Shown: one piece after another, positions 46,445 through 59,989 of the stretch
Position numbering within the stretch: the first letter of the stretch is position 1
Layout: every line of letters begins with the position of its first letter
Origin: Mycteria americana
Taxonomy: Eukaryota > Chordata > Aves > Ciconiiformes > Ciconiidae
NCBI RefSeq assembly: GCF_035582795.1
Contig: NW_027445624.1
Location: forward strand, 1,674,001 to 1,738,000
Direction of reading: 5' to 3'
DNA length: 64,000 nt
The notes under the pieces: generated by a model
Database searches by the model: none
The model's input: the letters and a program-made list of their open reading frames with translations, nothing else
What the model was told of the DNA's origin: nothing
Program-made: the position numbers and the translations under genes

Positions 46445-48950
46445 GCTAGAGACCTAGAGAATAAGGAGTGTTGGAAGAGGCCTCTGTAGACTGTCTAGTC
46501 CAATCTCTTCCTACACATGCGTGTTCCACTGGAGCAGGTTGTCCAGGACTGACTCCAGATGGCTTTTGAATATCTCCAAGGATGGAGACTCCACAACCTC
46601 TCTATTGGTGACTGCTTCCAGTGATCAGCCACCCACAGTAAAGAAGTGTTTTCTTACGTTCAGATGAAATTTCATGTTTCAGTTCGTTCCTATTGCCTCT
46701 TGTCCTGTTGCTGGAAATCACTGAGAAGAGCCTGGCTCCCTCTTCTTCATGTCTTCCCATCAGATACTCATATACATTGACAGGAACCCTCTTGGAGCCT
46801 TCCCTTCTCCAGGCTGAACAGTCCCAGCTCTGTCAGCCTCTCCTCCTATGAAAGATGCTCCAGTCCATTAATCATCTTCATGGTTCTTGTACTGGGGACC
46901 CCAGCACTGAAAACAGTACTGCAGAAGTGGTATTACCACTGCTGAGTAGAGAGGAAGAACCACCTCCCTCAACCTGCTGGCAAGGCTATTCCTAATGCAC
47001 CCCAGGAGACTGTTGACCTTCTTTGCCACAAAGGCACACTGCTTGCTCATGGGAAGCTTGTTTTCCACCAGGACCCTAAGGTCTTTCTCTGCCAAGCTGC
47101 AGAGAAGCTCTCAATCAGTCAGCCCCCAGCATTTACTGTGCAAGGGATTATTTCTAGCTCTGAGAAGGACTTGCTTTTTCCTCTGTTGAACTTCACGAGC
47201 TTTATTCCTGCCTGGGTTTCTCCAGCCTGTTGAGGTCCCTCTGGATGGCAGAACACCCGTCTGATGTCCGTGGATGGCAGAACACCCGTCTGATGGCTGA
47301 ACACACTTCGCCCGGTTTTGTGTCATCAGCAACTTGCTGAGGGTGCAGCGTGCCCCATCGTCCAGGTTATTAATGAGAGGTTAAACGGTATAGGACCCAG
47401 TATTAATCCTCGGGGTATACAACGAGGGACTAGCCTCCCCCTGAACTTTATGTTGCTGGTCACAACCGCCTAAGCCTGGCTATTTGGTCAGTTTTCAATT
47501 CACCTCACTTTCCACTTGTCTAGCAGACACTTCATCAACCTGTCTAGGAGGATGTTAGATGAGACAGGCTGACAGCTCCCCAGATCATCCTTCTTGCCTG
47601 CTTCCAGTTAAGACTGACATTTGCTTCCGTTCTGTCCTCAGGAACCTCTCCCAGTTGCCATGACCTTTCAAAGATAAGTGACATCAGTCATCTCTCTCAA
47701 CACTCATGGCTGCATCCCATCAGGGCCCATTGCCTTATGTATGTCCAGTTTCATGAACTGTTCCCTAACCTGAGACTCCTGCACTAAGGGTAATTCTTCC
47801 TTGCTCTGGATTTCCCTCTGGTCTCAGGGCCCTGGGATGCCTGAAGGCCAGTCCTGGCAGTAGAGACTGAGGTGAGGAAGGCATGGAGTATCTGAGGCTT
47901 TTCCACATCCTTTGTCACCAGGGTCGCCGGCCCATGTACCTATGGGTCTTCATTTTCCCTAGTTTTCCTTTCACTGTTTATCTACTTGTAGAAACCTTTT
48001 TTGTTGCCCTTCAGGTCCCTTGCCAGATTCAGCCTGAGGTGGACTTTGGCTTTCCTAACCCCATCTCTGCATGATTAGGAAGTTATCATTGATGTCCTCC
48101 AGAAGCCTTCTGGATGGCTTGTGCCCTGCTATGTTGCCCCTCAGGCAGCTACCAAGGTGCTTCAATTCCACCATGAGTACATGAGGCTTCTTCCAGTTGT
48201 TTGAAGAAGGCCTCATCTACATCCTCCCAATCAAGCAATCAATAACAGATACCCACTAAAAGGTCACACATGCTGGTCTACCTTCTAATAGAAGGGTATG
48301 AGAGTTTTCACCACAATGCTGTCCCGTAGGCGTTTCCATATTTGCATGCATGCGCTTGGGATGATTCCACTCCAGCTCTGCTTTCTTGATTGCTATGTTC
48401 CTTTTGTTCATATAAACCTTTGCTTGCCTTCCCCATCCATCACTCCCTTATGTGATTGTTGGTTATTCTCACTCCTCCAATGTTCCCCGTTTAAAGCCCT
48501 TCTTAACAGGTTTGCCAGTCAGTTAGCAAAGATAATTTTACCCCACTTTGTAAGGGGGTAATTCTACCCCATCTCTTGCAGGTAGTTTCTGATACTCAGA
48601 GGTGGTCTCATGGTCATAGAAACTAAACCTCAGGTTCTGATACCAGCTGCGCAACCAATTATTGACCCGCAGGATCTGTCCAGTGCTCAAGTCCTCACCT
48701 GCAGGGTTAAGGAGAATAACACCTGGGCCACCAAGCCCTGGACCATCACCACGAGAGCCACATAGTCATGATCAATACTTTCGCAGTTTGGCTGTATCAT
48801 TAGTCCCTACACAGAATAGCACCAGTGGGTAATAGTCCAAGGGCCGAAAAAGCTTCAACAGCCTCTCAACGATGTACCTTTTGATCCAGGACAGCAGAAA
48901 GAATTCGTTAGAAGCTGCTAGACGTTGCTAGCAGCTTGCTGGGAGTCAAG
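46445..48950 (-). mobile_element. Old CR1 LINE copy, degraded
   Basis: The minus strand holds the 3' part of CR1 at about 46450, an RT tail (EKDLRVLVENKLPMSKQCAF, NSLLGCIRNSLASR at 47095-46868) and further RT regions. Near 48830 the plus strand reads GTGGGTAATAGTCCAAGGGC, the same ORF1 position found in the CR1 at 10960. Many stops and gaps show it is much older than the copy at 7632-11560. A 34-base direct duplication lies inside it at about 47240-47300. Confidence 0.82.
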
Positions 48951-49550
48951 GAATTCTGTGGGTCTCCTTACCTGGCAGCAAAAGGCCCCCTCAGCTTCCT
49001 CAGATGTTTCCCAGGAGTCCCCCAATGATCCTAGACAAAGCCCTCAGAAAACATTTTCAGGACACTGTTGGGCAAAGCCCTGAGGAACTTGGTGGGAATT
49101 CAATGTTCGTCCTGATGTGAGCAGGAGGCTGGTCTAGGGACTTCCCAAGGTCCCTTCTGATCTGAATGTTTTGGTGTTTCTCTCACTACTGACGATAGCG
49201 ACTGGGATGCTTGGAGTCATGAATTGCTCCTCTGCATGTGGGTTAGCACCAAGCATGGCACCCCCAGCACCAGCCTCTCCTAGTGGTGTGATGTTGCTTC
49301 TTGGGCCTGAAACGTTTTGAGTTCAAAGTTTAACTGTGAATGGCTACTTGTTCAGATTGGGCCCTGCACACAGCCTGTGACATCTGTGCATGACATCACG
49401 GTGACAAGGGAGAGCGACACCTGCAGAAAGCCATGGCAGGAAGGTGTGATATTCTCACAGCCCTGAAGTCCTTTGCAGATGCAAGAGAAGCCGGCAGGTT
49501 TGGAAGAGCCTTAAACACCTCAGGCATGCGTTTGTAAGGTCGGCTTTCTC
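48951..49550. other. Stretch without recognised features
   Basis: No convincing open frame or known repeat was recognised, apart from a CR1-like end at about 49130-49180 (TGGTCTAGGGACTTCCCAAGG). Confidence 0.4.
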
Positions 49551-49885
49551 ACTATGGGAGGCTGAGAGAGCTGGATTTGTTCAGTCAGGAGAAAAGGCGG
49601 CTTTGGGGAGACCAAGGAACAGCATTCCCACACCTTCCAGGAGGCAACCCAAAGAGTCAGACTCTTCACTGCAGTTCATGATGGGAGGATGAGGGCCAAT
49701 GAGCAAGGAGAAGGCTTCCCAGAGAGCTTGGTCCATCTCCATCTTTGGAGGTTTTCAGGCCCAAAATTAAAAAAGTGCTGTGCAAGCTGGTGTGACCTGA
49801 TAGCTGGCCCTCCTGGGAGCAGAAGATTGGGCTAGCAACCTCCCGAGGTCCCTTCCAGCCTGAAGGATTCTGTGTTTCCATCTGC
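49550..49885 (+). mobile_element. CR1 3' fragment
   Basis: The words AGGCTGAGAGAGCTGGATTT, TTCAGTCAGGAGAAAAGGCG and CCCTTCCAGCCTGAAGGATTCTGTG follow the order of the 3' end of a CR1 element on the plus strand. It is short and diverged. Confidence 0.75.
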
Positions 49886-50284
49886 TACAGGGCTCTTCCC
49901 TTGATGGTGGTAGGCAAAGCACTCAGGTTCCCCATGACCATGGAAATAAGTCAGACCTAAGGATGGCCAGATCAACTGCAGCTTTGTGTCCCAGTCCAGT
50001 CAGTCTTTCTCAGGTGAAGGGCTGCTTGGCAGATGATACCCCCAAACAGCCATGACCGTATCCTTGGTTTCACCTTGTCTTTTCTTTTTCCCTCTTTTGT
50101 CCCTCCCAACTTCTTCCCTTTGATCATGCTCATGCCCTCCCATACCAACAGCCCACCTCGGTTTACCCTTTCCTCATAGGCCCTGGTTTTGCCTGCTTTG
50201 TACCCTCACTTCCTGTTTCTGGGATGGTCACCATGGTAATACCTATCTTGGCTTGCAATGTCCTTTAACTAGTATGTCTTCATG

Positions 50285-51600
50285 AAGGCAGGCTCAGACC
50301 TGACTGGGTAGGAGCAAGCTCAAGGAGAAGGGTCTGAGCATTACGAGGGATGCCATAGGAGCCAGTAGTGCTTAATGTGAATATGGTTATGTGCACATTG
50401 GGCTGCACTGGGAGGAGCATGGCCACCCAGGCAAGAGGAGTCCTCATTCCCCCCGACTCAGCACTGTTGTGGCCACATCTGGAATAGTGTGTCCCAATGT
50501 GAGGTTCCCAATTCTGGAGGAGTGGGGAGGAACTAGAGATGGTCCAGAGGAGGTCAGTCAAGGTGGGGTTAGGGACCATGTGTAGAGAGGCTGAGACCTG
50601 AGCTTTTTAGGCCTGGTGAATCAGAAGATCTGGGTATTGTAGTAGTAGCTCATGATAGCTCAAAAGTTGCTTTCAGAGATGATGACACTTGGGGAAGAGC
50701 ATGAGAAAAGAAAATCAGCACAAACGGCAGTTTGGGAGGTTCAGAGTGGATGGGAGGAGAAAGAAATGTCACTTGAAGGGTAGTGCTATGGTGCAACAGG
50801 TCACTCAGAGGGAGCCTGGGCTAGTCCATGGCTTTGTGTTTCAAGGAACAGCCAGCAATGACAGGTAGACATCAGAACAGGTAGGGAGATACTGTGGTGG
50901 GGAAGCAGTTTGGGTGTCTGAAGCCTGAAAAGCAACAGGAGCAGGCATAGGAAAGTGCAGGACAGCCCACGGTGGAGATGGCCAAGAGTGCTGGCAAGGC
51001 TGAAAGCCCTGACAGAACTGAGGTCTTTGTCCCCTTGGCTATGGCTGATGTCTCTGCCACCAAGGTCTATGAGGACACATGTTGTCCTCATGGCACTGAG
51101 GCCACGTTGCTTCCTTGCACCCCCCCAGGGGAGGCTGAGAGGTGTCATATTGTTGTCCTTTACTTGGCATCACCTACCCCCACATCCCACAGACCCAGGA
51201 AGAGCCCTGAGTCATGTGTGATGGACAGGATCTCTCTGCTGAGGGGCTGAGGTCAGGGCTTGGCATTCGGCTTGACAAAACACACCAAGGCTTTACTCTG
51301 CACCAGAGCCACCGGCACTTTGCCTTTGCCTGCCTGGCATCACCGCCTCCAATGTTCTGCTCTAACAAGTCCATGGGGAGGCTGCATTGGCAACGGCCCT
51401 CAGTGGGGCTCATTAATACTCCAAGAAACTTCAGCGTTTGCTTCTGACTTTGACTCCTTGAGCAGTTTGTGCAACCTCCTCTCAGCATTGCAGGTCCATG
51501 GACTCAGCATCAACTACACCATGGGGCTCATTAGAAGGCCGAGAGCCCTCAGGTGCCTTGTATCTTCCCATAATTATCTTCAAATCTTCAAGACTTATAC
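50285..51600 (+). repeat. Tandem segmental duplication, copy A (CR1-derived start)
   Basis: Pairs with 53195-54460. Shared blocks include GAGCATTACGAGGGATGCCA, TTGGGCTGCACTGGGAGGAG, AAGGTCTATGAGGACACATG and a nearly identical stretch of about 105 bases at 51409-51514. The first 500 bases are CR1-like (RT C-terminal region and 3' part). The remainder matches nothing I recognise. Open frames of about 90 codons in it are not maintained in copy B. Confidence 0.82.
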
Positions 51601-51639
51601 AGTTGACTTATATGGTTGACTTTCCTGACTCTGAAGGAA

Positions 51640-53190
51640 GTCTAGGAATGAGATTTAGCTCACCTGACCTTTGGAGAGCAATTCAGAGGCTAAACAGAGG
51701 AGCCTAATGCCATATGAGGTGCTCTGGTGTAGCCAAGAAATCTGGGGCATGAGCAGAAACCTCTGTCCTTCTGAGACAAGATTTAGGAAATGTTTGTCCT
51801 CCTGGAATGGCAGCCAGAAGTAAGGTGAGTTCATCTGCCAGAATCCCAGATGGAATTACACCCAACTTTAGAGACCCAAGCCATACTCTCTGGGTATGTT
51901 CAATCTAGGTGTCTAAAGCTGAACAATTTATCTGAATTCCTCTCATAATCCATGGAGATGAAGGATTCAATTCAGTCGTGCACACATGGGCTTCTAGTGC
52001 TGTTTGAGACACTGCTTGATATCCTGTTTAGCTTCCAGCTGCCACTCTAGAGGGAGAACAGTGTCATATCTACTGTGCCTGTCCAGATTTTTCAAATCCC
52101 CTAGGTCATCTCAAGCAGTTCAAGATGTGTATGTGTGGGCAACTGAATCAGTGTCCTAGTCAAAGCAGACTGCAGAGTTAGAGGAGCAACTACTCAACTC
52201 CTAAAGCAAACCTCTTGCCTTTGATAACTCACAAGATGAATCCCACCCAAGATGACTAGCCCAGGTGGAGACTTTCACAGTGTAGATGCCTAATTTGGCA
52301 CAGACAGATCCCAGTTCAGATGCTTCACAGGATGATACAGACAACCCACACTGAGCAGTAACAGTCCATTTACTGATGACTGTTAACACTTCCCTGCTTT
52401 TATGAGTGATAAAAGCCACACAGGGAACTAGACCAAACTTTGGTCTTCCTGAGTAATTCTGTGGTGGTTTAGAGTCACCTTTCAAAATTGTTTAGAAAAT
52501 AGCAAGGACAAATCCAACCTTGAGATTAACTTCACCTATTTTCAGGTGAAAGTACAGTCTGGATATCTTCATTTGAACTCCTAATCCATATTCCCTTTAA
52601 AATCATAGAAGAGAAAGAGGCAATTGAAGGGTATAAATCACCTCATTCTAATGTAAATAACTAAAATAACTCATGACCTATTTCCAAAGGGTCATTTTAG
52701 AATCCAACTGCTAAATAAAATCTTGCTGAAAGCCTAGAAGTCTTGGAACTTGCCTTCATTTCACTGGGTATGCTCAGAATCACTTCAAATGAAGGAGCTT
52801 CTCAAAATCGGAAGTGCCCAAACAATGAAAACACTGCACTCCTGCCAGCTTGTTTCCTGAGGGTACATCACAGTATTGGTTAGGACTTTGCTGTCTATGC
52901 TGCCATGTCTTGCCTGCCTGGAGCTGCCTTTAATGCAGATGTTGCTATGCCCTGCTTTGGGACCTTTGCTTTTAGGTCAAACCACTAAGCTTTGTGCTTA
53001 GCGGATAGAAATACGAATGCCTCTAGGCAGTTCCTCCAGCCGATTTGTGATATCTATTTTAGTGTGTGCTGAAAGAGAGGTGAGATGAGCAGAAGTGTAC
53101 CAACTACCACCTGCTTTCCTTGGAAAGGAAATTCAGATGTGAGGAAAAAATGGGCTACTGTGTCCCACCCATGCCAGTGGTATCGAGAAG
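51640..53190. other. Stretch between the two duplication copies, no genes recognised
   Basis: A/T content rises and open frames are short. I recognised no repeat family and no exon. Confidence 0.45.
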
Positions 53191-53194
53191 GTTC

Positions 53195-54460
53195 AGAAAA
53201 AGCTCAAGGAGTAAGGTCTGAGCATTACGAGGGATGCCATAGGAGCCAGTAGTGCTTAACGCGAATATGGTCATGTGCACATTGGGCTGCACTGGGAGGA
53301 GCATGGCCACCCAGGCAATGGCAGTTATCTCCACCTTGATTCAGCGCTGGTGTGGCCACATCTGCAATAGTGTGTCCTCAAGCAGGGCTCCCTGTTCTGG
53401 AGGAGTGTGGAGGAGCTGGTGCAGAGGTCAGCTAAGACGGGGTTAGGAGCTGTATGGAGAGACTAAGAGACGAGGGCTTCTTGGCCTGCTGAAGTGGAGG
53501 CTCAGGAAAGTATGGGAGGAGCTCGAGACAGCTTGAAAGTTGTTTCAGTAATGATGACACTTTTTTTGGAAGTGGGAAAAAGCATGAGAAAAGAAAACCA
53601 TCAGAAACTGCAGATATGGAGATACAGACTGGACATGAGGAGACAAACATGTCACTCTGAAGGTAGTGCTGCGCTGCAACAGGTCACTCAGAGGGAGTCT
53701 GTATTAAGCCCATGGCTTTGTGTTTCAAGGAACAGCCAGAGAGGACTGAGAGACATCAGCAGGGACATGCCAGGGTGAGAACAAGGTGGGGAAGTGGGTG
53801 GGATGTCTACAGTGTGCAGGGAAACAGGCACAGGATAGCACAGGACAGCCTGTGGTGGAAATGGCCAAGGGTGCTTCCAAAGTTGAAAGGCGCCATCAGA
53901 ACTGAAGTCTTTGTCTTCTTGGCTATGGCTGTTGTCTCTGCCACCAAGGTCTATGAGGACACATGTTGTCCTCATGGCACTGGGGCCTCATTTCCTCTTT
54001 GCACCCCCTGAGGAGGGTGAGAGGTGTCATACTGTTGCCCTTCACACAGCATCTCACACTGCACATCCCACTGCCCCAGGAAGAGCCCTGAGCCATGTGT
54101 GAGGGACAGGCTCTCCCTGCTGAGGGGCTGGGGTCAGGGCTTGTCCTTCTTGCTTCGTAAAACATGTCAAGACTTTACCCAGCAGCAGAGCCACTGGCAC
54201 TTTGCCTTTGCTTGCCTGTTATTGCTGCATCCAATTTTCTGCTCTAACGACTCCTTGGGGAGGCTTTGTTGACAACAGCCCTCAGTGGGGCTCATTAATA
54301 CTCCAAGAAACTTCAGCGTTTGCTTCTGACTTTGACTCCTTGAGCAGTTTGTGCAACCTCCTCTCAGCATTGCAGGTCCATGGACTCAGCACCAAATATA
54401 AGGTAGAGAGCTCTCAGGTGCCTTGTCTCTTCCCATAATTTTCTTCAAGTCTTCAAGCTT
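53195..54460 (+). repeat. Tandem segmental duplication, copy B
   Basis: Second copy of 50285-51600, about 2.9 kb downstream in the same orientation. It differs by substitutions and small indels. The stretch at about 54290-54391 (TTAATACTCCAAGAAACTTC through GGTCCATGGACTCAGCA) is almost identical to copy A. Confidence 0.82.
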
Positions 54461-55790
54461 TCTACAGCTAATTGGAGAGGTTTCAGGAGGGTAGTTAAAG
54501 AGGAAGATTTCAATGAGTACTTAATAAAAAAGGAATTTTGCATTTTAAAGGCATTTTTTTTAATTTTTCAGTTTACTGAAGAAGTGATAGCAGCATTCTC
54601 CAATTGATATTGATCCAGAGGGTCACCTAAGCAGATATGGGCAGCTAGGAAAAGCAGTCCCATAACGTCAGACACTCTATGAACAACCTTGCTTCTCATC
54701 TCCCCAACCCCACCATTTCTCTCATCAGCCCCCTGCGGGCCACTGGCATCACTTGTCCTCACATCAGCCTTCTCCACTGAAGTCTGCAGCTGGATGTTAC
54801 AGCTCCTGGGCACCAAGTCCCACCTGCTTTCCTCAGAGAAGTGGCTGCACACAGGCACAGGAGGACTTCTCCTCCTTGCCAAAAAGCAACAGTTACACCT
54901 GATGTAATCCAACAAGCTTTAAAACACTCTTCTCAACTGTATGCCAAGTCCAAGCTGCATCGAATGAGGTCCATCTTCCACAAGGGGTATCTGTACGAGA
55001 ACTGTTTTAGAGAGCTAGGAAAGGACAGCTATAAACATAATTAAGGAGTTGACTCCAGAGTTAATTAGACTTCTCAGAGACGGGGCAAGCTTCTAACTCC
55101 CTGAAGCTCAAAGCAGCCACAAGATAGTTTGGAGGTGTCTGAAGGGACAAAGAGCAAGGGGAGGTGGAAATCTGGAGAGCCATCGGAAGGGTGTATGTCC
55201 AGATAGTCTGCTGAAGAGATTCCCTTAGACATGGTCATTTAATCAGGAGAGGTTTTGATCTTTCCAGGCAGAGCTCAGTTATCTGACCACAAATATTGAT
55301 TGCCACCTTTGGAGGCCCCAATGTATCTGAGGTGTTTGCCTGGGACCGGCAGCTATCTCAGAGGACCCGTTGGAGACCAGAGCCCCTCAGAAGCTGCACG
55401 TGGAGGCTGGGCAGAGCTCAGCATCAACACTGGCACCAGGTGTCTGTGTCCCTGTGTCTGAAGGACACAAGCAGGAAAGAAAGTGAAAAATAGCACCGTC
55501 TAGTAGAGGAGCAGACTGCAGAAGTGGAGAAATAACACCTCAGAAAAGCTGAGTTTTCTCTCTGCACCTCAAAGTGTATCCAGATAAGGGACTTTTAGGT
55601 GGTTAAAGCTGGATGCAGTGAGTTTCAGGTGTAAAGCAGAGATGTCTGAGGCAGTGCCTCTCAGATTAAATTTATAGTTATGGGAGAAGAGGAGAAGTTC
55701 ATCTGCCTGGTTTTGGATGGTTACATACAGCACAGGAGGATTCATGCCCAATAAACATCTGTTCTGTTATAATCAGAAAGAGGGCCTAAG
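54461..55790. other. Stretch without recognised genes
   Basis: No exon or known repeat was recognised. An open frame at 54689-54907 has no familiar motif. Confidence 0.4.
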
Positions 55791-55794
55791 GTCA

Positions 55795-56830
55795 TAGGAT
55801 CAGAAGATAACTCAGGTTGGAAGGGACCTTGGGAGGTCTTCAGACCAACCTCTCAGAAAAAGGGTCAGACCAGGTTGTTCAAGGCTTGTTGCCCAGAGAG
55901 GTGGTAGATGCCCCATACCTGGAAACATTCAAGGTCATGCTGGAGGGGGCTCTGAGCAACCTGATCTAGTTGAAGATGTCCCTGCTCATTGCAGGGAGGT
56001 TGGACTAGATGACCTTTAAAGGTCCCTTCCAACCCAAACTATTCTATGATTCTATGATTCTATGATCCAGTTGGACAAGGACAGAGACTGTACAGCCTCT
56101 CTGGGTGACCTGTTCCAATGCTGGACTGAGTTCATGGAGAAAAAAGGTTTTTCTTATCTCCAGGCTGAAGCTCTATCACCTTATGCTCATTGCTTTTTGC
56201 CCTCTCAACATGCAGCATGGTGGAGAGCCTGGCTCTGTATTCTCCATGACCTCCTTGTAGGTAATGGCAGGCTCCAGTGAGGTCCCCCTCAGCCTTTCCT
56301 TCTCCAGGCTGGACAAGCCTTGATCATCCTGTGGGCCCTTTGCTAAACCCACTCCAGCTTGCTGACATGTTTCCTGTATTTGGCCTCTGAAATATGGACA
56401 CAGTAACCTGGATAATACTTTTCTTCAATCTCCTGGCCATGCTCCTGGTCATACAGACCAGGATGCTGGTGGCCTTCCTTGCTGCCAGGGCACATGGCTG
56501 CCTTCTGTCCAGATCACTGACCACCTAGACGAATCCCACAGGGCTGCTCCTGACCCAGCAGCCCCCAGCCTGTGCCATTGCCAAGGTTAGTCCTCTTCAG
56601 GGGCGAAAACTGGCATTTGTCCTTGCCAGATTTCATGAGCTTCCTGTCAATACATGCTCTCCTCCTCCTTAAACCCTTTCCCTAAGCACAGAGTCCTGGA
56701 GACCTTTTCAGTAAAGACTCAGGCAAAGAAGGAATTTAGTCCCTCAGGCCCATCTAAATCACCCTCCCCATTCAGCAGCAGCCCTGCATTTTCATTCTTC
56801 AGCCTTGGTCTCTAACACAATGATCAACAC
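55795..56830 (-). mobile_element. CR1 copy, minus orientation, interrupted by a second CR1
   Basis: The plus strand starts with the complement of a CR1 3' end (AACTCAGGTTGGAAGGGACC). It resumes after about 56067 with the complement of the CR1 RT tail and 3' region (CTCCAGGCTGGACAAGCC, AGGATGCTGGTGGCCTTCC, AAGACTCAGGCAAAGAAGGA). Old and full of stops. Confidence 0.75.
55870..56067 (+). mobile_element. CR1 3' fragment nested in the opposite orientation
   Basis: About 200 bases in plus orientation run from GTTGCCCAGAGAGGTGGTAG to the typical end TTCTATGATTCTATGATTCT. They separate two parts of the minus-orientation CR1, so this copy inserted later. Confidence 0.8.
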
Positions 56831-59800
56831 TCTTTTTGCTCTTGGCTCCCCTTGCAACCACCAGCAATCTCAAGCTTTCCCAAAATCATACCTGCACAAT
56901 GAAGGTAATGCAGATAAATTCCTTGTTTGTATCTGTCTTTGCTGTCACTCCCTGGCAGCTGCTTCGTGTCCCCTGTCATTGCCCTGTCCCTGTGCTGGTG
57001 CAGCCCCACTGCCCCATACGTGGTCCCACGGCCCTGCTGTGCAGGCACAGCATGCATGGGACAGGGTGTGTTTGGAGTGGGGAATGGTCCCGCTGGCATG
57101 GTGCCCAGGACAGCCCTTGGTGCCGTTTTCCCCCATGGACCTCCTGTTAAGCAGCCTCTCCCAGCTCCCGGTCCCTGCCTTGCCCAGGACATGCCCCACA
57201 GGAGGCTTTGCAGACAGCCCTGCTCCGGGGTCTGCTGGGGTCTGGGACAGCAGAGAAGCCAGGAGACCTGGCCATTCCCATGATATAGGCACTGAGCCAG
57301 CAGGAGGATGGAGATGGATGCACAGATGAAACTAACCCATTAACTTTGGCATTTTCCTCTCCCAGGCACTTTCTAGCCCAGCCCTGTTCCTCCATTGCTC
57401 TCCCCCACAACCTTTCCCCAGCCCAATCCAGTGCAGCAACACAGTGTGGGCTGACCCCATGGCAGTGCCCGCCACAGGGTGCTGCAGAGCTCTGGGCACT
57501 CACACCACAACACCATCCCCTCTGAAGGGCACAGCAGCTCCTGGAGGGCAGAGAGGTGGGTTGTCCTCTGCATGAGCCCCAGGGCTGGGGGCCAGCCATG
57601 GCATGAGAGGATGGGAGCCAGTGTTTCTCAGTCCATGCAGAAATAGGTTTCTCTTGGTCATTTATTCCCCCTGGAAACACAGAGTTGTTACTTTGCTCTG
57701 CTCTGGGGATGTCCCTGCCCCAGGGTAGCCTTTCCCCATGGGAATGTGTCCATGCTGGCCTGGACAGCCATTCCTGACCCTTCCCCGTGCTCTCTGAAGA
57801 GCCCCGAGCTGATGGTGCTGCTCTGCAGAGTAAGCAGGCTGTGGCACCTGAAAGGCATGGGAAGACAGTCCCAGGCAGATCCCTTCTGATCATTCCCTAT
57901 TCTGAACATCTCCACAGGAACTGGGCACCCAGCTTCTCAAAGGTTGTCTTAGCTAGGTCCATGACCTTGGGACCTGCAAGACCATCTCAGCATGTGGTTC
58001 TTGAAAGGTGCCTTCATCGCTGCGGCACCAGCTCCGGCATAGACTCCGCAGCACAGGTGATGTTATTTCTCTGTGAACGCCCCCCTTCCTGCATATACCT
58101 GCAGGATGGAGATGACTGGGACAGCTGGGGCTCCCTGTGCTAAGGGCAAGGTGTAGGAGCTGGGCTGAGCCTCCAGGTACAGCCACAGTGAGGTCTAGCT
58201 TCACACCAGTGACATCTATCCGGCCGCAGGGAGACCTGTGGGTGAACCCTGCATTGAGAGAAACGCTTCCCCATGTCTGCGTGCTGACCACGCAGCTCCT
58301 GGTTTGCCTCCCTGTGTGCCAGGGTCTTTGGAGGGGTGTGGAACACCCAGGCCCTGTATGTCTTTCCCATGTGGCTCCTGACTTCATGGACCTCCGACCT
58401 GCCTCCTGCCCAATCTATCCCTTGCACCGAAACCCTTCCCCATCTTTGCCCACCCTTGCTGTTTTTGCCTGCCCCCAGCTCAGTCAGACCGCACTTGATG
58501 GCAGCTTTTGGGGAGCAACGTAGAGACAAGGCCAATGAGGATTTGAAGTGCCAGGGTAGGGAGTTTACTTAAGGAACAGTGGGAGGCAGGTGGCAGGATC
58601 TCCCACGTGTCCTGCAGGAGTTAGGGCAGGAGAAGAGGCCCAGTAGAAGAAGCAGCTGCTTCAGGAGACAGCAAGGACAATGACAGTGGGATCTGGGGAG
58701 CTGCTGGCACTGTGCAGCAGTGGCCACAGCCCTCTGGGAGAGATGAAAATGCCCTTCCCTGCTGAAAGGTTGATCTGGAGCACGGCTTTCCCACGTGGCC
58801 ATGGCATTGCCCTGCTCTCCTTGCCGCAATGGGCAATATTTGGGCTTCTTCAAGGAGCCTTCAAGACCCCACCAGCACACACCCCCCACCTTTGTCCCTA
58901 AAAATGCCAAGCCAAGAGCCTTTCCAATGTCAGGTCCGGGGAGAGGAGCACACGCCAGAGTCTCCCCTGCCCTTTGCAAGCCATAGGTAGAGGGCAAGGT
59001 TGCCAGTGCCATGGGCAAAGGGAAGCCTGGATAGCCAGGTCCTGGGAGACCCCTGGTCTCAGGGGGCCATTGTTCCCAAACTCAGTGCCAAGAGGAGCCA
59101 AGCCTCTCATGCATTGTTTCACAGCTTTTTCCTGCAGCCGTTCCTGCAAAGCAATAGTCAAAGGGCCCTGGAGAACTGGGTCTGCCTTTGAAGCTGGTGA
59201 TGTTCTGAGCAGGGCTTGGGAAGGCCCTTCCAGCTTCAGTTTCTCTGCTCTTCTCCATGATGGTGGCAGCCCAGATAGGACACCACAGGGTGGCACGGGC
59301 AGCCCCAGTCCTGTCCCTCGCTGGCACTGCCTCTGCCTGGTGGGAGCTGAACCCTGCAAATGAGCCAAGAACCATGAGAGGTCTGCGAACAGTCCCTGCC
59401 AAAGGAAACTTCTTTGGGGAACTGCTCTGCAACTGCTTTATTGGAACCATTATTAGCATCATACCAGGAATCAATGAGGAAGGATATAAAACAAGGGAAG
59501 GAGTCACCTGGTTTAGTTTCAATTAACAGAAAGGAGAGGCTTTTCCTCCTGCAATCTGTCAGGGTCTTGCTGTGCGGGTGAAATGCTGGTTCCTTCACCA
59601 TCTCTTGCTTGGACATTTTTGCAGAGGCTTCCACATTCCTTTTTTGAACTAACATGGGCTCAAGTCACTGCTGGTGGTGCCCGATACACCCAGTGTCATG
59701 TGTAAAGCACTCTGCTAAAGGCTATAAAAATTTCCCAGGTGCCTTTTGGGGTTGCAGCACCCTCTTTTCCATTCTCTGCTCCGTCCCCTACGTGCTGCAT

Positions 59801-59980
59801 GGGGTCAGGGCAGTATCACTCTGGAGCATCCTGATTCTAGACCCACTCACCCCACAATAAATAGTGCATGTTTGCAATGAAAATAGCGTGACAAAATAAC
59901 CTAACTTGTGGTCAGAGCTCAGGGAGTAGCTGTCAAAAGCAGAATCATCCCTGAACTGAAATGCTGCAGCCAAGACTGTA
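56831..59980. other. Stretch without recognised genes
   Basis: Open frames up to 248 codons occur on both strands in GC-rich parts, but none shows a known domain or consistent exon pattern. I see nothing I can name. Confidence 0.35.
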
Positions 59981-59989
59981 GAGTTTAGA

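Noticed and set aside
46868-47095. Minus-strand open frame as a small gene
   Set aside because: It matches the CR1 RT tail.
57147-57893. Minus-strand open frame of 248 codons
   Set aside because: No recognised domain, no exon pattern and opposite-strand frames of similar length; probably chance in GC-rich DNA.
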